Part shown: positions 24,766 through 36,626 of the stretch, one piece after another
Layout of the letters: the number at the start of each line of letters is the position of its first letter
Position numbering within the stretch: the first letter of the stretch is position 1
Source: Cystobasidium ongulense
Lineage: Eukaryota > Basidiomycota > Cystobasidiomycetes > Cystobasidiales > Cystobasidiaceae
Assembly: GCA_022835595.1 (NCBI GenBank)
Contig: BQUP01000009.1
Coordinates: 868,001-932,000, forward strand
Direction of reading: 5' to 3'
Length of the DNA stretch: 64,000 nucleotides
Notes under the pieces: generated by a model
Told to the model about the DNA's origin: nothing
Database searches by the model: none
What the model saw: only the letters and a program-made list of their open reading frames with translations
Translations under genes and position numbers: made by a program

Positions 24766-26726
24766 ATGGTCTTGATGGCTTCCGTGCCCAACGTGGATCT
24801 TGCAGCAGCGGGACGACGAGAGCGAGGGACGCCGCCATGGAGAGCGTCGTGCAAGCAGCGCCGTCGCCTGTCTTCGCTGTCCACCATCCTCGAGGTGCTC
24901 CCAGGGCATGGTGCTGTTCACTATCCATTAGATAATCTAGAGCAAGCAGAGAGCTTCAAGTCGGCGTGGTGTCAAGATGGACAAGCTCTTTCTCTTGCCA
25001 ATTCCCACCAGCACCGTCGACAGCAGCGAGAGAGAGCATTCGCAGGACACCTCGACCAGGGCATCCGCATCAGCTCACAGCTCCCATCGCCCGCCGCATC
25101 GCGTCCAGCGAGTCCGAGTCCAACCCACTGCAAGAGCCGCCGCCGCAACAGCAGCTCACGCTTCTCGGTCTCGTCCATCTCTGGCAGCATCGCAGCGTCC
25201 CTCTCTGCACTCGCCATGGCTACACCCTTCCCGTCCTCGTCGTCGTCCTCCGCCAGCCTCCACCACGTCCATCGCTCGCCCACCTCGCCGCACCGGAGCA
25301 TACCTCTCAAGTCGGCAATGCGCTCGCCCAGGTCTTCCACAGTCTCGCTGGACGCAGTGACAGAGGGCATATCATCGCTTGGAGGTGCTGCTGGTCAAGA
25401 CACAGACTCGCTCAGCTCTACTTCAGGCCAGCCGCAGCCGCAGCTCTCCCACTCGAGTCTCGCCACTGCTGCTTCAACCTCGACATCCGCAATGTCGAGC
25501 TCCAGCACCAGACGACGCTCCTCTCACGGCGCATACGTCTCGAGGGTGTCCTTTGACGATACAGATACTTCTGGTGGTGGTGGTGGGACTGGCTTTGACC
25601 AGTCTTATACTCTGCGAGCCACAACAAGCGGCTTTGTCCGGACAAGAGAATCGAGGACCTTTCTCGTAGCGACTGATTTGAATGCATACTCGATGCACGC
25701 CCTGAACTGGTGCATAGACAGCTTGATAGAAGGTGAGCAGCGTAACCTTCTTAACAAGCTCGGAATCCAGGTCGCTGAATTCGACTTCCTTCTACAGACG
25801 GCGACGAGCTCGTTGTACTGCGCGTACTCGACCCATCAACCTCGTCAATCTCTCTCAGCAGTTCCTCCCTCTCGGAAGTAGCAAAAGAAGAAGCTGCGTC
25901 TTTAATGAAAACAGTAGCTGAACGCAATACGGCCTTTCCCAAAACATTTGCAACACAAGACCCAATAACATCACACGATACCATCACTGAAGGCGAGGCT
26001 ATAACTGAAATTGGTATAACAATCGAACATGTCATTGGAAAAGTTCAAGAAAGTATACAAAAAGTCATCAAAGTCTATCTACCCGATTCGTTGATTGTCG
26101 GTACTAGAGGGCGAAGTGATTCCCTCTTGAAATCTGCTTTTATCGGTTCAGTGAGCAGATTCTGTGTAGCAGAGTGAGCCTATCTTTCCTCTTTCGCCTT
26201 TTATTCGAATAAGCCCTTGTGGCTGATCAATTCTCTATTTCTACCCTATCTACCTCCTCAGATGCGCCGTACCAGTAGTTGTTGTCCGTCCAGCTGTAAA
26301 AGTTCGCAGAACAGTAGACAAGCGAGAAGGTCGTCAAACATACAAGGATCTCGTCGAAGGTTCAGGAAGACCAGGTAGCAGTGGGGGTCACGAAGGAAAG
26401 GTCTCGTGAGTCAAGCAGATCAGCAGATTGAACCACTATTGGGAGTGTACCGATACTGAGACCGTTGACGGCATCACAGTACGGGACTTGGAATGCCGAG
26501 ATCAAGTACTTTACCTACAGGACGAGGTGCCGAACCAGGATGGAGCGGAAGATCATCAAGCAGGACCTCTTCACCTACCGGACAAAAGTAAGTTAGCATT
26601 TGATACTGTAGCAGACTTGTATCTGATACGCTTTTTCTGACTCTTCCCTCTAATTACCTCAGACATCCATCCAACACGCTTGGAAAGACCACGTATCCTC
26701 TTTCAAAGACCAAGACCCTGTCTTGA
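24766..26726 (+). CDS. Universal-stress-protein (UspA) domain protein with long Ser-rich N-terminus
   Basis: Five exons: 24766-25730, about 25799-26173, about 26262-26407, about 26481-26590 and about 26664-26726. Residues 1-290 are Ser/Arg/Pro-rich and probably disordered, with several RRxS-type basic phosphosite-like motifs. Then comes a UspA fold: SRTFLVATDLNAYSMHALNW at its first strand/helix, DELVVLRVLDP, LPDSLIVGTRGRSDSLLKSA (the G-x2-G-x9-G-S/T-type nucleotide loop), and CAVPVVVVRPA as the last strand. A Ser/Arg/Thr-rich tail follows. The last two exons were joined by frame and splice sites (TC|GTGAGT, AA|GTAAGT). This fusion layout is common in filamentous and basidiomycete fungi, but the physiological role is not known. 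The start could be slightly upstream at 24673 (same frame). Confidence 0.8.
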
Positions 26727-27350
26727 CCTCCCCATTGTCGATTCAACACATTTCCCCTCTTAGTCATAGAATGTAGCCTTAGTGTGTACAAAAGCTTGTG
26801 GAGTTCCCTTTCCAATGGTATGTCTTCGGATGTACATGTACAACTACTGCAGCTGTGTATACCTCGTAATCCTCTCACTCCTTCCCGCGTTTTTCATCTG
26901 GTCTACAGGCATACCTCCTTCACATTGTTAACAGACTTTCAGATATAAGTTCGCGTGCGTGAAATTCCTCGCCGTGCGGGTCTACACAACGTCTAGTCAA
27001 AGAGAGCAGCCTCATAAAGCATAAAACGTGCAAAAGGAACTGAAATGGTCTGGCAGCAGCGGCAAAGTATAATAATATTCCAAATAAAGCCAACAAGAAG
27101 AAGACTACCCAGTGTTCTGGAACTGCTAATATAGAAGGTGAACTGACGACTGATATATGGAAGGCTAGTACGTGCAGAACACGATGAAAGGCCTTGTTCC
27201 TCTACCACTTCAAAAGACTCTGCAACTGCTCAACTGACAAAAGGAACGTGGTATGTGATGACGAGACGACAAGAGGTGTACTAAATAAGTGCGTCACTGA
27301 ATGCATAAATTTTATCTCTCGAAAACGAGTGACAGTATCAACCTATCATG
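26727..27350. other. Convergent 3' intergenic region USP / CDC10
   Basis: About 620 bases between two convergent stops, presumably 3' UTRs and terminators. Open frames here are short and unsupported. Confidence 0.5.
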
Positions 27351-28861
27351 TTAAGCTGCGGCGCTGACTTGAGATGGCTGTTGCTGCTGTTGGGGGGCTT
27401 GGTGAGAAGACTGCTTATTGGTGGATTCCTTCAAAGCTAGCAATTGTTTGCTTCTGAAAGCTTCATAATGGATAAGAGCGGTAGTTTCGATCAAATCTTG
27501 GAGGTGGGTTCTGTTGATAGCGGTGGAGGATTGAGAAAAGCGATATCAACGCATCGAATTGGAAATCAGTAACGGCAAGCTTTGAAACAAGGCCAGGTAA
27601 TAACGACGACCCACCTCATCAAGAAGTTTCGAAGGTATGTGAAATCGCAGTGTTGCTCATTCTCAACATTGATGACACCCCACTTGTTTTTTCTGCCTCT
27701 GACGGGCTTGCCATCAACGATGACGGTACGTTCGCTTCCCACAACGGCGAAGGGGATAAGGGACTGCGATGATGATCGTGAAACAGTCAGACTCGGAACA
27801 CTATAGTCTCACGGTAAAGAACGTGGCTTAAGCCTACCCTAATAGCGTCGTTGAGCTGAGCTTCGTCTTGGTCGTAGTCGGCGCTATCGAAGGGGTAGCT
27901 TCTGATGTTGTGATAGGCCATTTCGTTGCGGATCTGTGGTCGAATGATGGTGCGTGTGAGCATGAGGTTACACAAACGAGCGGGTTGCAGCCCCTTGTCA
28001 GAAGGTATGACCCACCGTCTCCTTGAACCTGATCCTCTCGTCCAGAGTCAAGCTATCCGCTTTGGCAATGACAGGGACGACATTGACGACCTCTGCCAAT
28101 TTCTTCATGACGATGATATCAATAGGCTTGATAGAGTGTCCAGAGGGTCTTAGGAAATACAAGCAGCAGTGAATGCGCGAGTCTACAATGTGACGATCTC
28201 TCATTGCAGTGAGTTCTTTGCGCAGGTAGGCTGAATGCTGGTCTTTTGTGTATTTGATGATGGGTTCCCAGCTAGAAAGTGTGACGGATGAAGTGAGTGT
28301 GTGCGATATTCCAATGATGGACGCCGCTCACCATCCTTCATTGTTCACTCCGTCCCCAAAGCCAGGGGTGTCGATGATGTTCAGTCTCAAGCGGACATTG
28401 TTCTCCTGTACGACGTGCGAGATTGCGTGGATCTCTGTCGTCTGCCTGACTGGGTCGTCATGCTCGTATCTTCCTTTAGAGTCCAACAAGTGAGAGGCAA
28501 AGATGGTGTTGACGAGGGTCGACTTGCCGAGGCCGCTCTGGCCGACGACCATGAGGTTGAACTGGAACCCGCGTTTGAGGAGTTTGTGCTCGATCTGTTG
28601 ATGTTATCGAGGGTGTAGCGGTAGGGTGCATGGTGTTGTATAGTCCATAGTGAGTCGTGGTGGGTCCAATACAGACAGCATTGAAGGTGCACAGGGCAGC
28701 AAAGGCGAGGACCATCAGCGAGTGAGCAGGAACGAGATACGAGCAGGCTACACACCTGGCGAGTGATGCTAGTGGCAGTTTAACAGAACATGTCAGCGGA
28801 GTGTATTCCTGAGCCTCTCCGAGTCCTGCCTGCCTGCCTGCCTGCTATCTATCTCTTCCTA

Positions 28862-28900
<39 letters not shown>

Positions 28901-29025
28901 CTGTCAAAGCCAACGTGCGAGCTGAGACGCGTCAGCTCATTCTCATTCACGGTGCCAGCTGGGGGCAGCGAGACGTGTGCGGTGGACGATGCTGGCGAGA
29001 GCGCTGCAGAGGGTGTGTCGGCCAT
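27351..29025 (-). CDS. CDC10: Septin, CDC10 class
   Basis: GTP-binding septin that assembles into filaments at the bud neck or septum. Exon 1 runs 29025-28904 or so ([11 protein letters not shown] ... HVGFD), exon 2 is a 13-nt microexon at 28768-28756 encoding SITRQ across its joins, and exon 3 opens with [20 protein letters not shown]. GTPase motifs: G1 [10 protein letters not shown]3 DTPGFGDG, G4 AKAD. The septin unique element is visible as [18 protein letters not shown]. The protein ends soon after this element in a short Gln-rich tail ([13 protein letters not shown]) and has no long C-terminal coiled coil, which is the hallmark of the Cdc10 class rather than Cdc3/Cdc12. The stop is TAA at 27351-27353. 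Intron 1 contains a (CA)n microsatellite. Confidence 0.95.
28863..28896. repeat. (AC)17 microsatellite in CDC10 intron 1
   Basis: Thirty-four bases of perfect AC dinucleotide repeat lying just inside the first intron of the septin gene, close to its donor site (read as GT repeat on the coding strand). Such tracts vary in length between strains and could be a marker; an effect on splicing is possible but not shown. Confidence 0.95.
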
Positions 29026-29304
29026 GTCGAGCGTCTCTCTTGTCTTGGGGAGGGTGTTGGTGCAGAGGCAGGATGGAGGCGAGAGAACAGCGAGGTGGGT
29101 CGCACACATGGAGGAGGATATCATATTGCAACAGCACACTCTGTTGCAGACTGCCTGCACGCCAGCTCGCACGCCGTCACCACCGCGTCTGTACACCTCG
29201 GGGTACCACTATTTGCCACATCCTGCTACACTCTACCAGCATGATATACTGTCCATGTCTATGCTACATCCTTCGGTCATTCGTATGCTACATTGCACTC
29301 TAGT

Positions 29305-30700
29305 CTAGCTAATCGCACACCTGGCCGCCATCAAGCCTCCGTTCCGCGCAAAATCCACACTCCCCAGAATAACAAGCATCAACACCTGTCCCGCTGTCCA
29401 ACTCACAGCCGCATACCTATACGCATGCTTCCTCTCCAGCTTTCTAACCTCGACGATAAACGTAGAAACAGTAGTCAGAGTCCCGCATAACCCATCCTCT
29501 AGACCCTGTATCACCTGGCATTGCAGCAAGCTCCTCCCAGGCGTAAACTGCAAGGCTAGTAGCATAGCTAGTATTGCCGTCCCTATTGTATTGGCTAGAA
29601 AGGTACCTATTGGGAACGATTCATAGCGGAGATTGGCCCTTGCCAGTTGGAAGCGCAACCATACTCCAATTGGACTCATCACTAATGCGAACGAAACAAT
29701 GCCCCTCCATCTAGGAACATATACGCTGATGAGGATGGTAGCCAGCCACATGAGCGTAAATACCAAGCATAACTGTAACTGCAGCCATGCCGGGTAGTTT
29801 GGCTTCAAATCTTCAGCCGCGATAGTATGCGCGTGGTCGTCTGTCTTTGCATGGCCATTCGAGGTCGACATGCTCTCCAGATGCGAAGCTTTCTCTCTTG
29901 ATCTGGTGTCTAGCTGCTTTTCAGGTCGGAATCGCCCATATCGGTTCAAGCGGACCCATCTTGCTATAAAGTGCAGCCCTCGAGGATGGAGGATGACTGG
30001 CCCGACTTGCGTACCTAGTACAAAGGCACCACTGGATGCGGCCAGTGTGACTATGGATAGCCCTAGTCCGTCCATGAACTAGATCGTCTACTTCAGCTTC
30101 ACTTTGGTAAGTCGTCAAGGCTTATGGATGTAAGCTCACATTGTAGAACCCTCCATGTGCAGGTATACCGATCTGAGCGAAAGCTTGAAAGACATCTCCC
30201 ATCCAAGAAGAAAAGGATGTTATTGACCCGCATAGTCCAGTTGTGAGTCCGACATAAAGAGGTATATATCTATAATTGGATCATCAGCTACAGTCTTTGC
30301 AGTTGGTAAAACTTCCAGCCACTCACATCTCCTCTATGCATCTCTTTCGCACAGTGAACATACCCATCAAGCAGCAACCGACCATCTGAGCCCACAAGAG
30401 AGGGAATATACTTTGACCACTATAACTCCCTATAGCAATCAAGCCCAATCTAATTAAAGTACCGAAAAAGCTGAATATCCCGAGGAGGGATAAAGATGCT
30501 AGACTTTCAATGTACCCATACACGCGTTTAGGCGAGACTACCAATGGTCGTCGAGACTGGAATAGGTCTTCTTCGTCTCGTCGAGTCTCGTCTCGGGGGG
30601 ATTCTAATTCGGCATCATCTTCTTGGGCTTGCAGGCCTGGCTCGACCCGCTCGTCGGTCGGACTTGCTGCGTTTCCTGCTATCCGGTGCGCATTCATCAT
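29305..30700 (-). CDS. FEX1: Fluoride exporter FEX, two-domain CrcB/Fluc type
   Basis: Plasma-membrane fluoride channel/exporter that protects against environmental fluoride. Eukaryotic FEX is a fused pair of CrcB domains, and both are visible. Domain 1 has LIRLGLIAIGS, LLWAQMVGCCLMGMF and VGLTTGLCGSITSFSSW. Domain 2 has the matching WRGIVSFALVMSPIGVWLRF, FPIGTFLANTIGTAILA and EDGLCGTLTTVSTFIVE. The two Phe/Ser/Thr-rich SITSFSSW and TLTTVSTF segments are the paired pore motifs. Exons are 30700-30323, about 30270-30142, and 30085-29305. The start at 30700 (ATGATG) is chosen over an in-frame ATG at 30772 because the protein then begins just ahead of the acidic, disordered cytosolic segment. The N-terminus carries acidic low-complexity sequence not needed for the channel. 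Confidence 0.92.
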
Positions 30701-31224
30701 TGTGATTGTGTCTCTCAGTGCATTGCGTTGTGTTGACTTGGATGGAAAGAGAGAAGAGGTGTATATCAGCAATTATTGTGCAAGACAAGTGGTGATCGAA
30801 AAGAGCAATGGCGAGACTGTCAAGCAGTGCACGTAGTTGAGCTTGTCCGTCAGTCGTGTCCTTGTAAGCCTATATCTTGCATGCCTGGCTGCTCGTTTAC
30901 TGCTTTCTGGACACTCTCGACTGAAAGCTTCATCGGCTGGAAGACACCACTTCGGAAAAGCTCGCAAGGCACGACTCAGACCTGGCACCCGGCTAGACTG
31001 GACGATAAGGCATGTCTCCAGTGTGCAGGCGTACTTCCATCATGCCCATCATCAAAAGGTAAGCTTCAATCTTGAATCTTCTCGCCACCTCTCTTCGACA
31101 AAAGGCAATCGAGCAAGACAAGTGACACCTCTCTTGCCTTTCCCAACTGCAAAGATTCACAAAACAGCAACAAGAACGACGACGACAGCGTGTTGCTCGC
31201 AAGAAGCTTACTCTGAAGACACAC
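30701..31224. promoter_or_regulatory. Divergent region FEX1 / PAF-AH-like lipase
   Basis: About 520 bases with two outward-facing starts. Nothing but short unsupported open frames; no element could be named. Confidence 0.4.
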
Positions 31225-33284
31225 ATGTCCGAGCTGCATACCATTGGAAGCGTTCATAGGTGGGTGTGCTCACATAGTGGCGTCACAATTGCATGCACTG
31301 TCAAGGTCAATTAGCTGACGGTGGTTGCTTGCATTGGCTTGCTTTCACTGACTGTTCCCTGACCACTGTATTTACTCACTCTACTAACCGGCTTACCTGC
31401 TTCATTCCACGTTCGCAGCGCACTTGGCCATGAGCCAGCTAGGGTCCATACAAGGCCCTCTGAAGATGTCGACCGTCTGCACCGCGTCCCCGAGGACGGC
31501 GAGGATGATGAGAATGGGCAAACGAATGGTAGTGCTCACGTCGGAGGTTCAGGACCCACTATGAAGACAATATCAAAGCTCTCCCCCTTTGGAGCGCTCA
31601 TCTCTAGAACATTACCAAATTACAAAGGCCCTTACCCTGTCGGAGTATTCGACATTGAAATACCTGTGGTACACCCTAGATCGATAGGCACTTTTCAACA
31701 CAAGACGCTCCACGCCGCGAATCCAGGATTTCAGCTGGACACTGTTTTATTCTCCGTTTTCTATCCTGCCGATGCCCCCAAGCTTGATATGAAGAAAGTC
31801 GTCTGGTTCCCTAAATTGTCTCAGACGGTGAGTTCAGCTTATACTTGATTGCAATCTGTCCTCGTGCAGTACTTAGCCAGCCCTCCTTCGTGCCCGCAGG
31901 TCAACGGATTCCTCAAAATGGCAAGGCGCACCTCCTGGTACTACAAAGCACTTGCCTACCCCATCGCAGCAGCCGCCATCTACGGCACGACCTTTCCAGC
32001 AATAAGCGAAGCGCCACTTCGAAAACCTCCCAAAGCGAATCAGCAATGGCCGTTAGCGATCTTCTCGCACGGAGTAGGCTGTTCACGCTTATTCTACAGT
32101 TCAATATGCGGTGAACTCGCATCTCGTGGGTATGTCGTATGCGCCATAGAACATCGAGACGGAACAGGCCCATCCAGTTCGATAAAACTAGAGAATGGAG
32201 ATATAAAGGAACTCGATTTCCTGAATTGGCAGGATTTAAATTGGCCTGAAATACCTTTTAATGAGCAACCAGACAATGATACAAGATTAAGAAAAGATCA
32301 ATTAGAAATGAGATATAATGAAATTGAAGAAGTTGTTTCTATAATGAAGAAGATAAATCATGGTGATCCTGTTATTCAAAATGCTATTAAATCACCTAAT
32401 TTTGATTGGGATCGTTGGGGTCCTAATTGGAATGCTATAAATACAAATAAACCGGTCATGGTCGGTCATAGTCTTGGTGGCTCGGTTGGTCTTCTAGCTG
32501 CTAGTTTGAAGGAGAGATTCGAGTTTAGGAGTTTGGTAGTGATGGATCCAGCTTGTCAACGTAAGTCTCAAGCTTTCAGAGCTTTACACTACGGTACATC
32601 CCGTTACTGACAAGGTACCTTATCGCTTCTCGTGCTCTAGGCATTGAACCGTGGGAGGGTGATATTCCCTGTCCTTTACTGGTCATCAACAGTGAAGAAT
32701 ACACCCTATCAAGCGACTACGAACGCCTGCAGCGAATCGCAAAGACGGCACCCTCGCCGCCCATTTACAGCATCTCTGGATCGAATCACCCCAGTTTCTC
32801 AGATGTCGGACTGATTATACCGCAGATGATTAACAAATGGATCGGCTTGACATGCGATGCCGATGAGGTTTTGGATAACACAATGGACATTATGGTGAGT
32901 TGTATTGCTTGTTTTGAAACAATATCAGGATGGTTTTTAACTGACGCAATGGACTGGTGTCATTAGCTTTCCTTCCTGCGAGAAGTTCACCAGCCTATGC
33001 GTACAAAGACGCAGATGATCAAAGAATGGCAAGGTCCATTTACTCGACCCATGGGAGAACCAGGAATCATTCACTGGCATCCAGTAGGAGCCGAGACTTT
33101 GATGGCCAGACCTTCAAGTGGTACACATACCAAATCTAACGGGCAACAGGAAGATGAATATAATGAAAGAGTTGGATCGATTGACGAAGGTAGAGAAATG
33201 TTTGATGGCTCTATTGATGCTAGGATCATACTTGGGGATACGGAAGAAGCGTCAAAGAAGCGCGATCAGATGGTGGAGAGCTAG
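31225..33284 (+). CDS. Platelet-activating-factor acetylhydrolase-like lipase (class II / Lp-PLA2 type)
   Basis: Alpha/beta-hydrolase that removes short or oxidised acyl chains from phospholipids. Exon 1 is only 35 nt of coding sequence (31225-31259, MSELHTIGSVH) and joins 31419-31827. Later exons start near 31900, 32641 and 32968. Landmarks: YKGPYPVGVFDIEIP, VLFSVFYPAD, WPLAIFSHGVGCSRLFYSSI (oxyanion region), MVGHSLGGSVGLL (the G-x-S-x-G nucleophile elbow), VVMDPACQ (catalytic Asp region) and ISGSNHPSFSDVGLI (catalytic His). These match the PAF-AH isoform II family and its usual length. The segment 32280-32460 is markedly AT-rich compared with its flanks although it stays in frame. No signal peptide is seen, so it is likely intracellular. 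Confidence 0.9.
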
Positions 33285-33600
33285 TTCCACACGACACTTC
33301 TCTTGGACTCGAGCATACTATCCTGCCAGGCTGTTCTCATCACCTTCAAGTATTCACAAGCTATATCGTTCGTTCGTCTCGCTGCATGTCATACAATGTG
33401 GCGGAAAAGCGTGCCTCTTTCTAGTGAAGCCATCGAAAGTATTCAGACCATTCAGTTGTTTTGAGCTGTAGCATAGTAGACACTCCACCTTTTTCAATAT
33501 ATGTTCCTTATGATAGAGAAAGTCGGCGTGTTCTTCTCGCAGGTTGCATCTTGACATCCTGCCGACTAGTACTGAACAAGAGAACAGCGACGAGCAGGAC
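33285..33600. other. Intergenic region before the Cys-pair orphan gene
   Basis: About 315 bases between two genes on the same strand; moderately AT-rich. The next gene's frame is open upstream to an ATG at 33544, so the last 57 bases might be coding. Confidence 0.4.
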
Positions 33601-36600
33601 ATGGGAGACGGGCATGATGCAGAGGCAGCGCACCCTCTCGAGGTAGCGTGTCCATGTCTGAACGTGAGAGCGCTTGTCAGGCGCAGTGACGGTGGTGGTG
33701 GTGGTGGTGGAGATGGGAAAGAAGACGCAGCAGCAGTGCAGGTGGAGCTGGACGAGGGAGCGCAGCGGGACGGCGGAGCTGTGAGAGTGGTGAGCAGATG
33801 CGTGGGATGCTGGATGCTCCATCTAGCCGCTGACTATCGTTCCTGTCTTCGACGAGCAGTCGCATCCACGTCTTGTTGTAGAGGACACGGCAACGTCCAG
33901 AAGCAAGGCCAAAGGCAAAGAAAGAGCATCTGACTCGGACAGTACCTCAGACAGCACTCTGCTGACAAGTCTGCGCTGCCTCAACTGCTCGTCGGTCCTG
34001 CTGTCGTATCCAGCAGACAGCGATTCGAGTCCCATCGCCCCAAAGAGCACGACTGGCACATTCACCCTGGATCTATCACCCTCAAGCAAGCTGGTTGTAG
34101 GCGCAGAGAAGATAGCGCTGCTCTCGGACAAGGACAAGAATCCAGACTGGTCAGACGTCTTTCGCCTCGTCATGCCATCATCGTCGAATGACGCTGCAGC
34201 AGGAACAACGGAGGAGAACGACACCGACGGTACCAATAACGCTGACGATGCAGAAGACATTGGTGCATCCTCGTCGCCCATGGACAGAAGATCCTCTTCG
34301 TCAGATACAGTGGACGTGCAAAAGAGCGAGACGATAAGCGATAAGGGCGACTCGGCTTCAAGTCCTGTATTGCGTCGAACATCGTCCCTCAAGCGTACGA
34401 ACAGCGGAAGCGGTACCAGAGCATCCTCCACTGGAACTTCAACTTTCCATAGCGCAGCAAGAGCACGCATCAAGCGCGACAGGCAAGATTTGGAAGATAA
34501 CATTGCTCGAATGCGCAAAGAGTTCGAGGCGAAATCGAAACGATATATAGAGCAAGCAGACATACTCGCAAGCAAGTTGAAATCAGCTGGGAAAGCGACT
34601 AGATGTGCATCCTCTCCTTCAACAACTAAAGCAGGCTCCTTGAACAAAGATAAATCAAGCGGATCGGACGATACCTCCAATGTCATTGTCATGCGTGGCG
34701 GATTTGACCCTCCGAAATCAGAGCCAATATCACCAAGCCAATCACACAATGCAGGACTAGGAAGCTATAGGACACCTATTACATCTCCTCACCTAGCTAC
34801 TGCAGGCAACTTCCCCGCACTTTTCGGAAGTATGAGTGGTGCAACTGCCACAAGCACCTCTTCCACCGGCGAACCAGCCGAATCTCCTCAACTTAAAAAG
34901 GATGGAATTGTACAGCCGACACAACCGCAATCGCCAACTTTTAGACGGAGTCGATCCCCCAGTCCATCGAGGGATACCTCGAAAGGCAGAAACGGAAGTC
35001 GTGATCGCTCTGGCGGAGAAGATCGTAATGCCAGCTCAAAGATGGAGCGCGGTGCAAGCGACGAGCAACATAATTTGAACGCAAACACTTCGAAACGACC
35101 CACCTTGAATCTTATACGAGATGTTTCTAACCTCGAGCACGACCTAAAGCAGAAGAAGGCAGACAAGTCGGCGGAAGATGCTCGTGGTAGAAGCACAGCT
35201 ACTTCGGGTAGTGCATTACCTACCCACTCGGTATTGAGGAACAAGGGCCAGCCGACCAATGTATCCTCTTCATATACTCCGCGAGGTAGCGTGCCGAGGC
35301 AACGCGGGAATTGGCTACGCCTAAATGGCTTGTCACCCTCTCCACCAGCAGACAGGCTCCTGCTAGATCGCTCTGTCCCAGACAACCAAGAAGAAGGCAG
35401 CAAGAAAGGCGATGATGATGCCCAAGATACGGCCAGTGATCAGAATAAGCGTATAAATTTGTCCAAGCATCGCCATGTCTCCTTCAAGGAACCCGAGCCT
35501 GGTTCCAGCGTCGAGGCTAGTCCTGCCCCTGCAGAAGCGGCACTAGCAAGCGACGAAACGGTCGAAGAACAAGACGAGGTACCGTTTGATATGGATGAGG
35601 ACATACAGCATTTGGCGGACGAAGCGGACTTGGATGAGGAGGATGCTGGCTTCGTGCATGTTGATGCACCGGAAAATACGAAAGATGTCGCCGAAGAAGC
35701 AAGCTCAGATGCAGTGACGCGTGACACTGTCGCGCCAGGCAGCGTTTCTAAATCTACAATATCCATATCACTTTCGGGCGATAGGAAGACTAAAGCCGGC
35801 GATAGCCTTTCCGCTCTTCTCAACGATCCATCTTCCTTTATCGGTTCCCTCAAGTCGCGAAACTACGGAGCATTGTCCTTAAGTGGGCGTTCGTCATATG
35901 ATCAAGACCTTGGTCAGAGCTCAGCGTCGCCCAAAGACAAATTCAGTCTTTCCGATCAAGCTCAAAGACTCCGTGATTTGCTGGCGCTTGACGCGCCCTC
36001 TCATAGGGGTACGAAGAGCAAGCGCGACAAGGCAATGGCCTCGTACTTACAAGATCGGTCAGACGCTGACAAGGAAAACGACATTCAAGACGACGAGCTG
36101 GACTCCTTGGCACCAGTGTCGGCTTTAGCTACATCTCTACCGGTTGCTATTGGGTTTAAAGGTGTTGACAGGAAAGAAGAATACGAATTCGAAAGAAAGA
36201 CATCTGTTCCTCAACGCGAGAGCATGCTAGTACCGCGGCTGTACGAAGCAGGCCGACATCGAGCCAGCAAACCAGAACAGTATAGTCCTTCTCGGCTACC
36301 CTCATTGGGTGAAGAGTCAGAGTCAGCGCCCGGGAGCCGGGCAGTATCACCAGCAGCTGTGCCTGGAGCCGTCAACGCAGGCACTGCCAAAGTCTCCATG
36401 GCTTCCAGCAAGGAGGAAGATGACGAGGCCAGAGATGAGCTTAAGGAGCTTCTCAGCAAAGAGGAAGGATTCATACCGCCGCATGTAAGCTAAGATCACG
36501 CAAAACCCTTTTCCGAAGTGCATATGCATTCTTGGCTTATTTACTATTTCGCAGGTATGGAAATTCAGAGATCGTCCAGTCAGCGCAGTGGACATGCTCG

Positions 36601-36626
36601 GCACAAGTGTCCACGATTATGAGTAG
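33601..36626 (+). CDS. Orphan protein (about 970 aa) with paired Cys motifs and coiled coil
   Basis: Three exons: 33601-33789 (or -33780), 33827-36484 and 36555-36626; all joins are phase 0. The first intron is unusually short (37 or 46 nt). Exon 1 encodes ACPCLNVRAL and a Gly run; exon 2 begins PLTIVPVFDEQSHPRLVVED and then, about 60 residues on, LRCLNCSSVLLSY. Together they form a C-x-C ... C-x2-C pattern that could bind one zinc. Next come an acidic Ser-rich region and a predicted coiled coil at about residues 290-330 (RIKRDRQDLEDNIARMRKEF). A long disordered middle follows, with another charged patch (LSDQAQRLRDLLALDAPSHR). The C-terminus is VWKFRDRPVSAVDMLG. I do not recognise the family. 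A 308-codon antisense open frame at 33823-34749 is a shadow of this gene. Confidence 0.82.

Noticed and set aside
33823-34749. 308-codon open frame on the minus strand
   Set aside because: It lies antisense to the coding exon of the Cys-pair orphan gene; its Ser/Leu-rich sequence is what the reverse of Asp/Ser/Glu-rich codons gives. No start context, splice signal or family.
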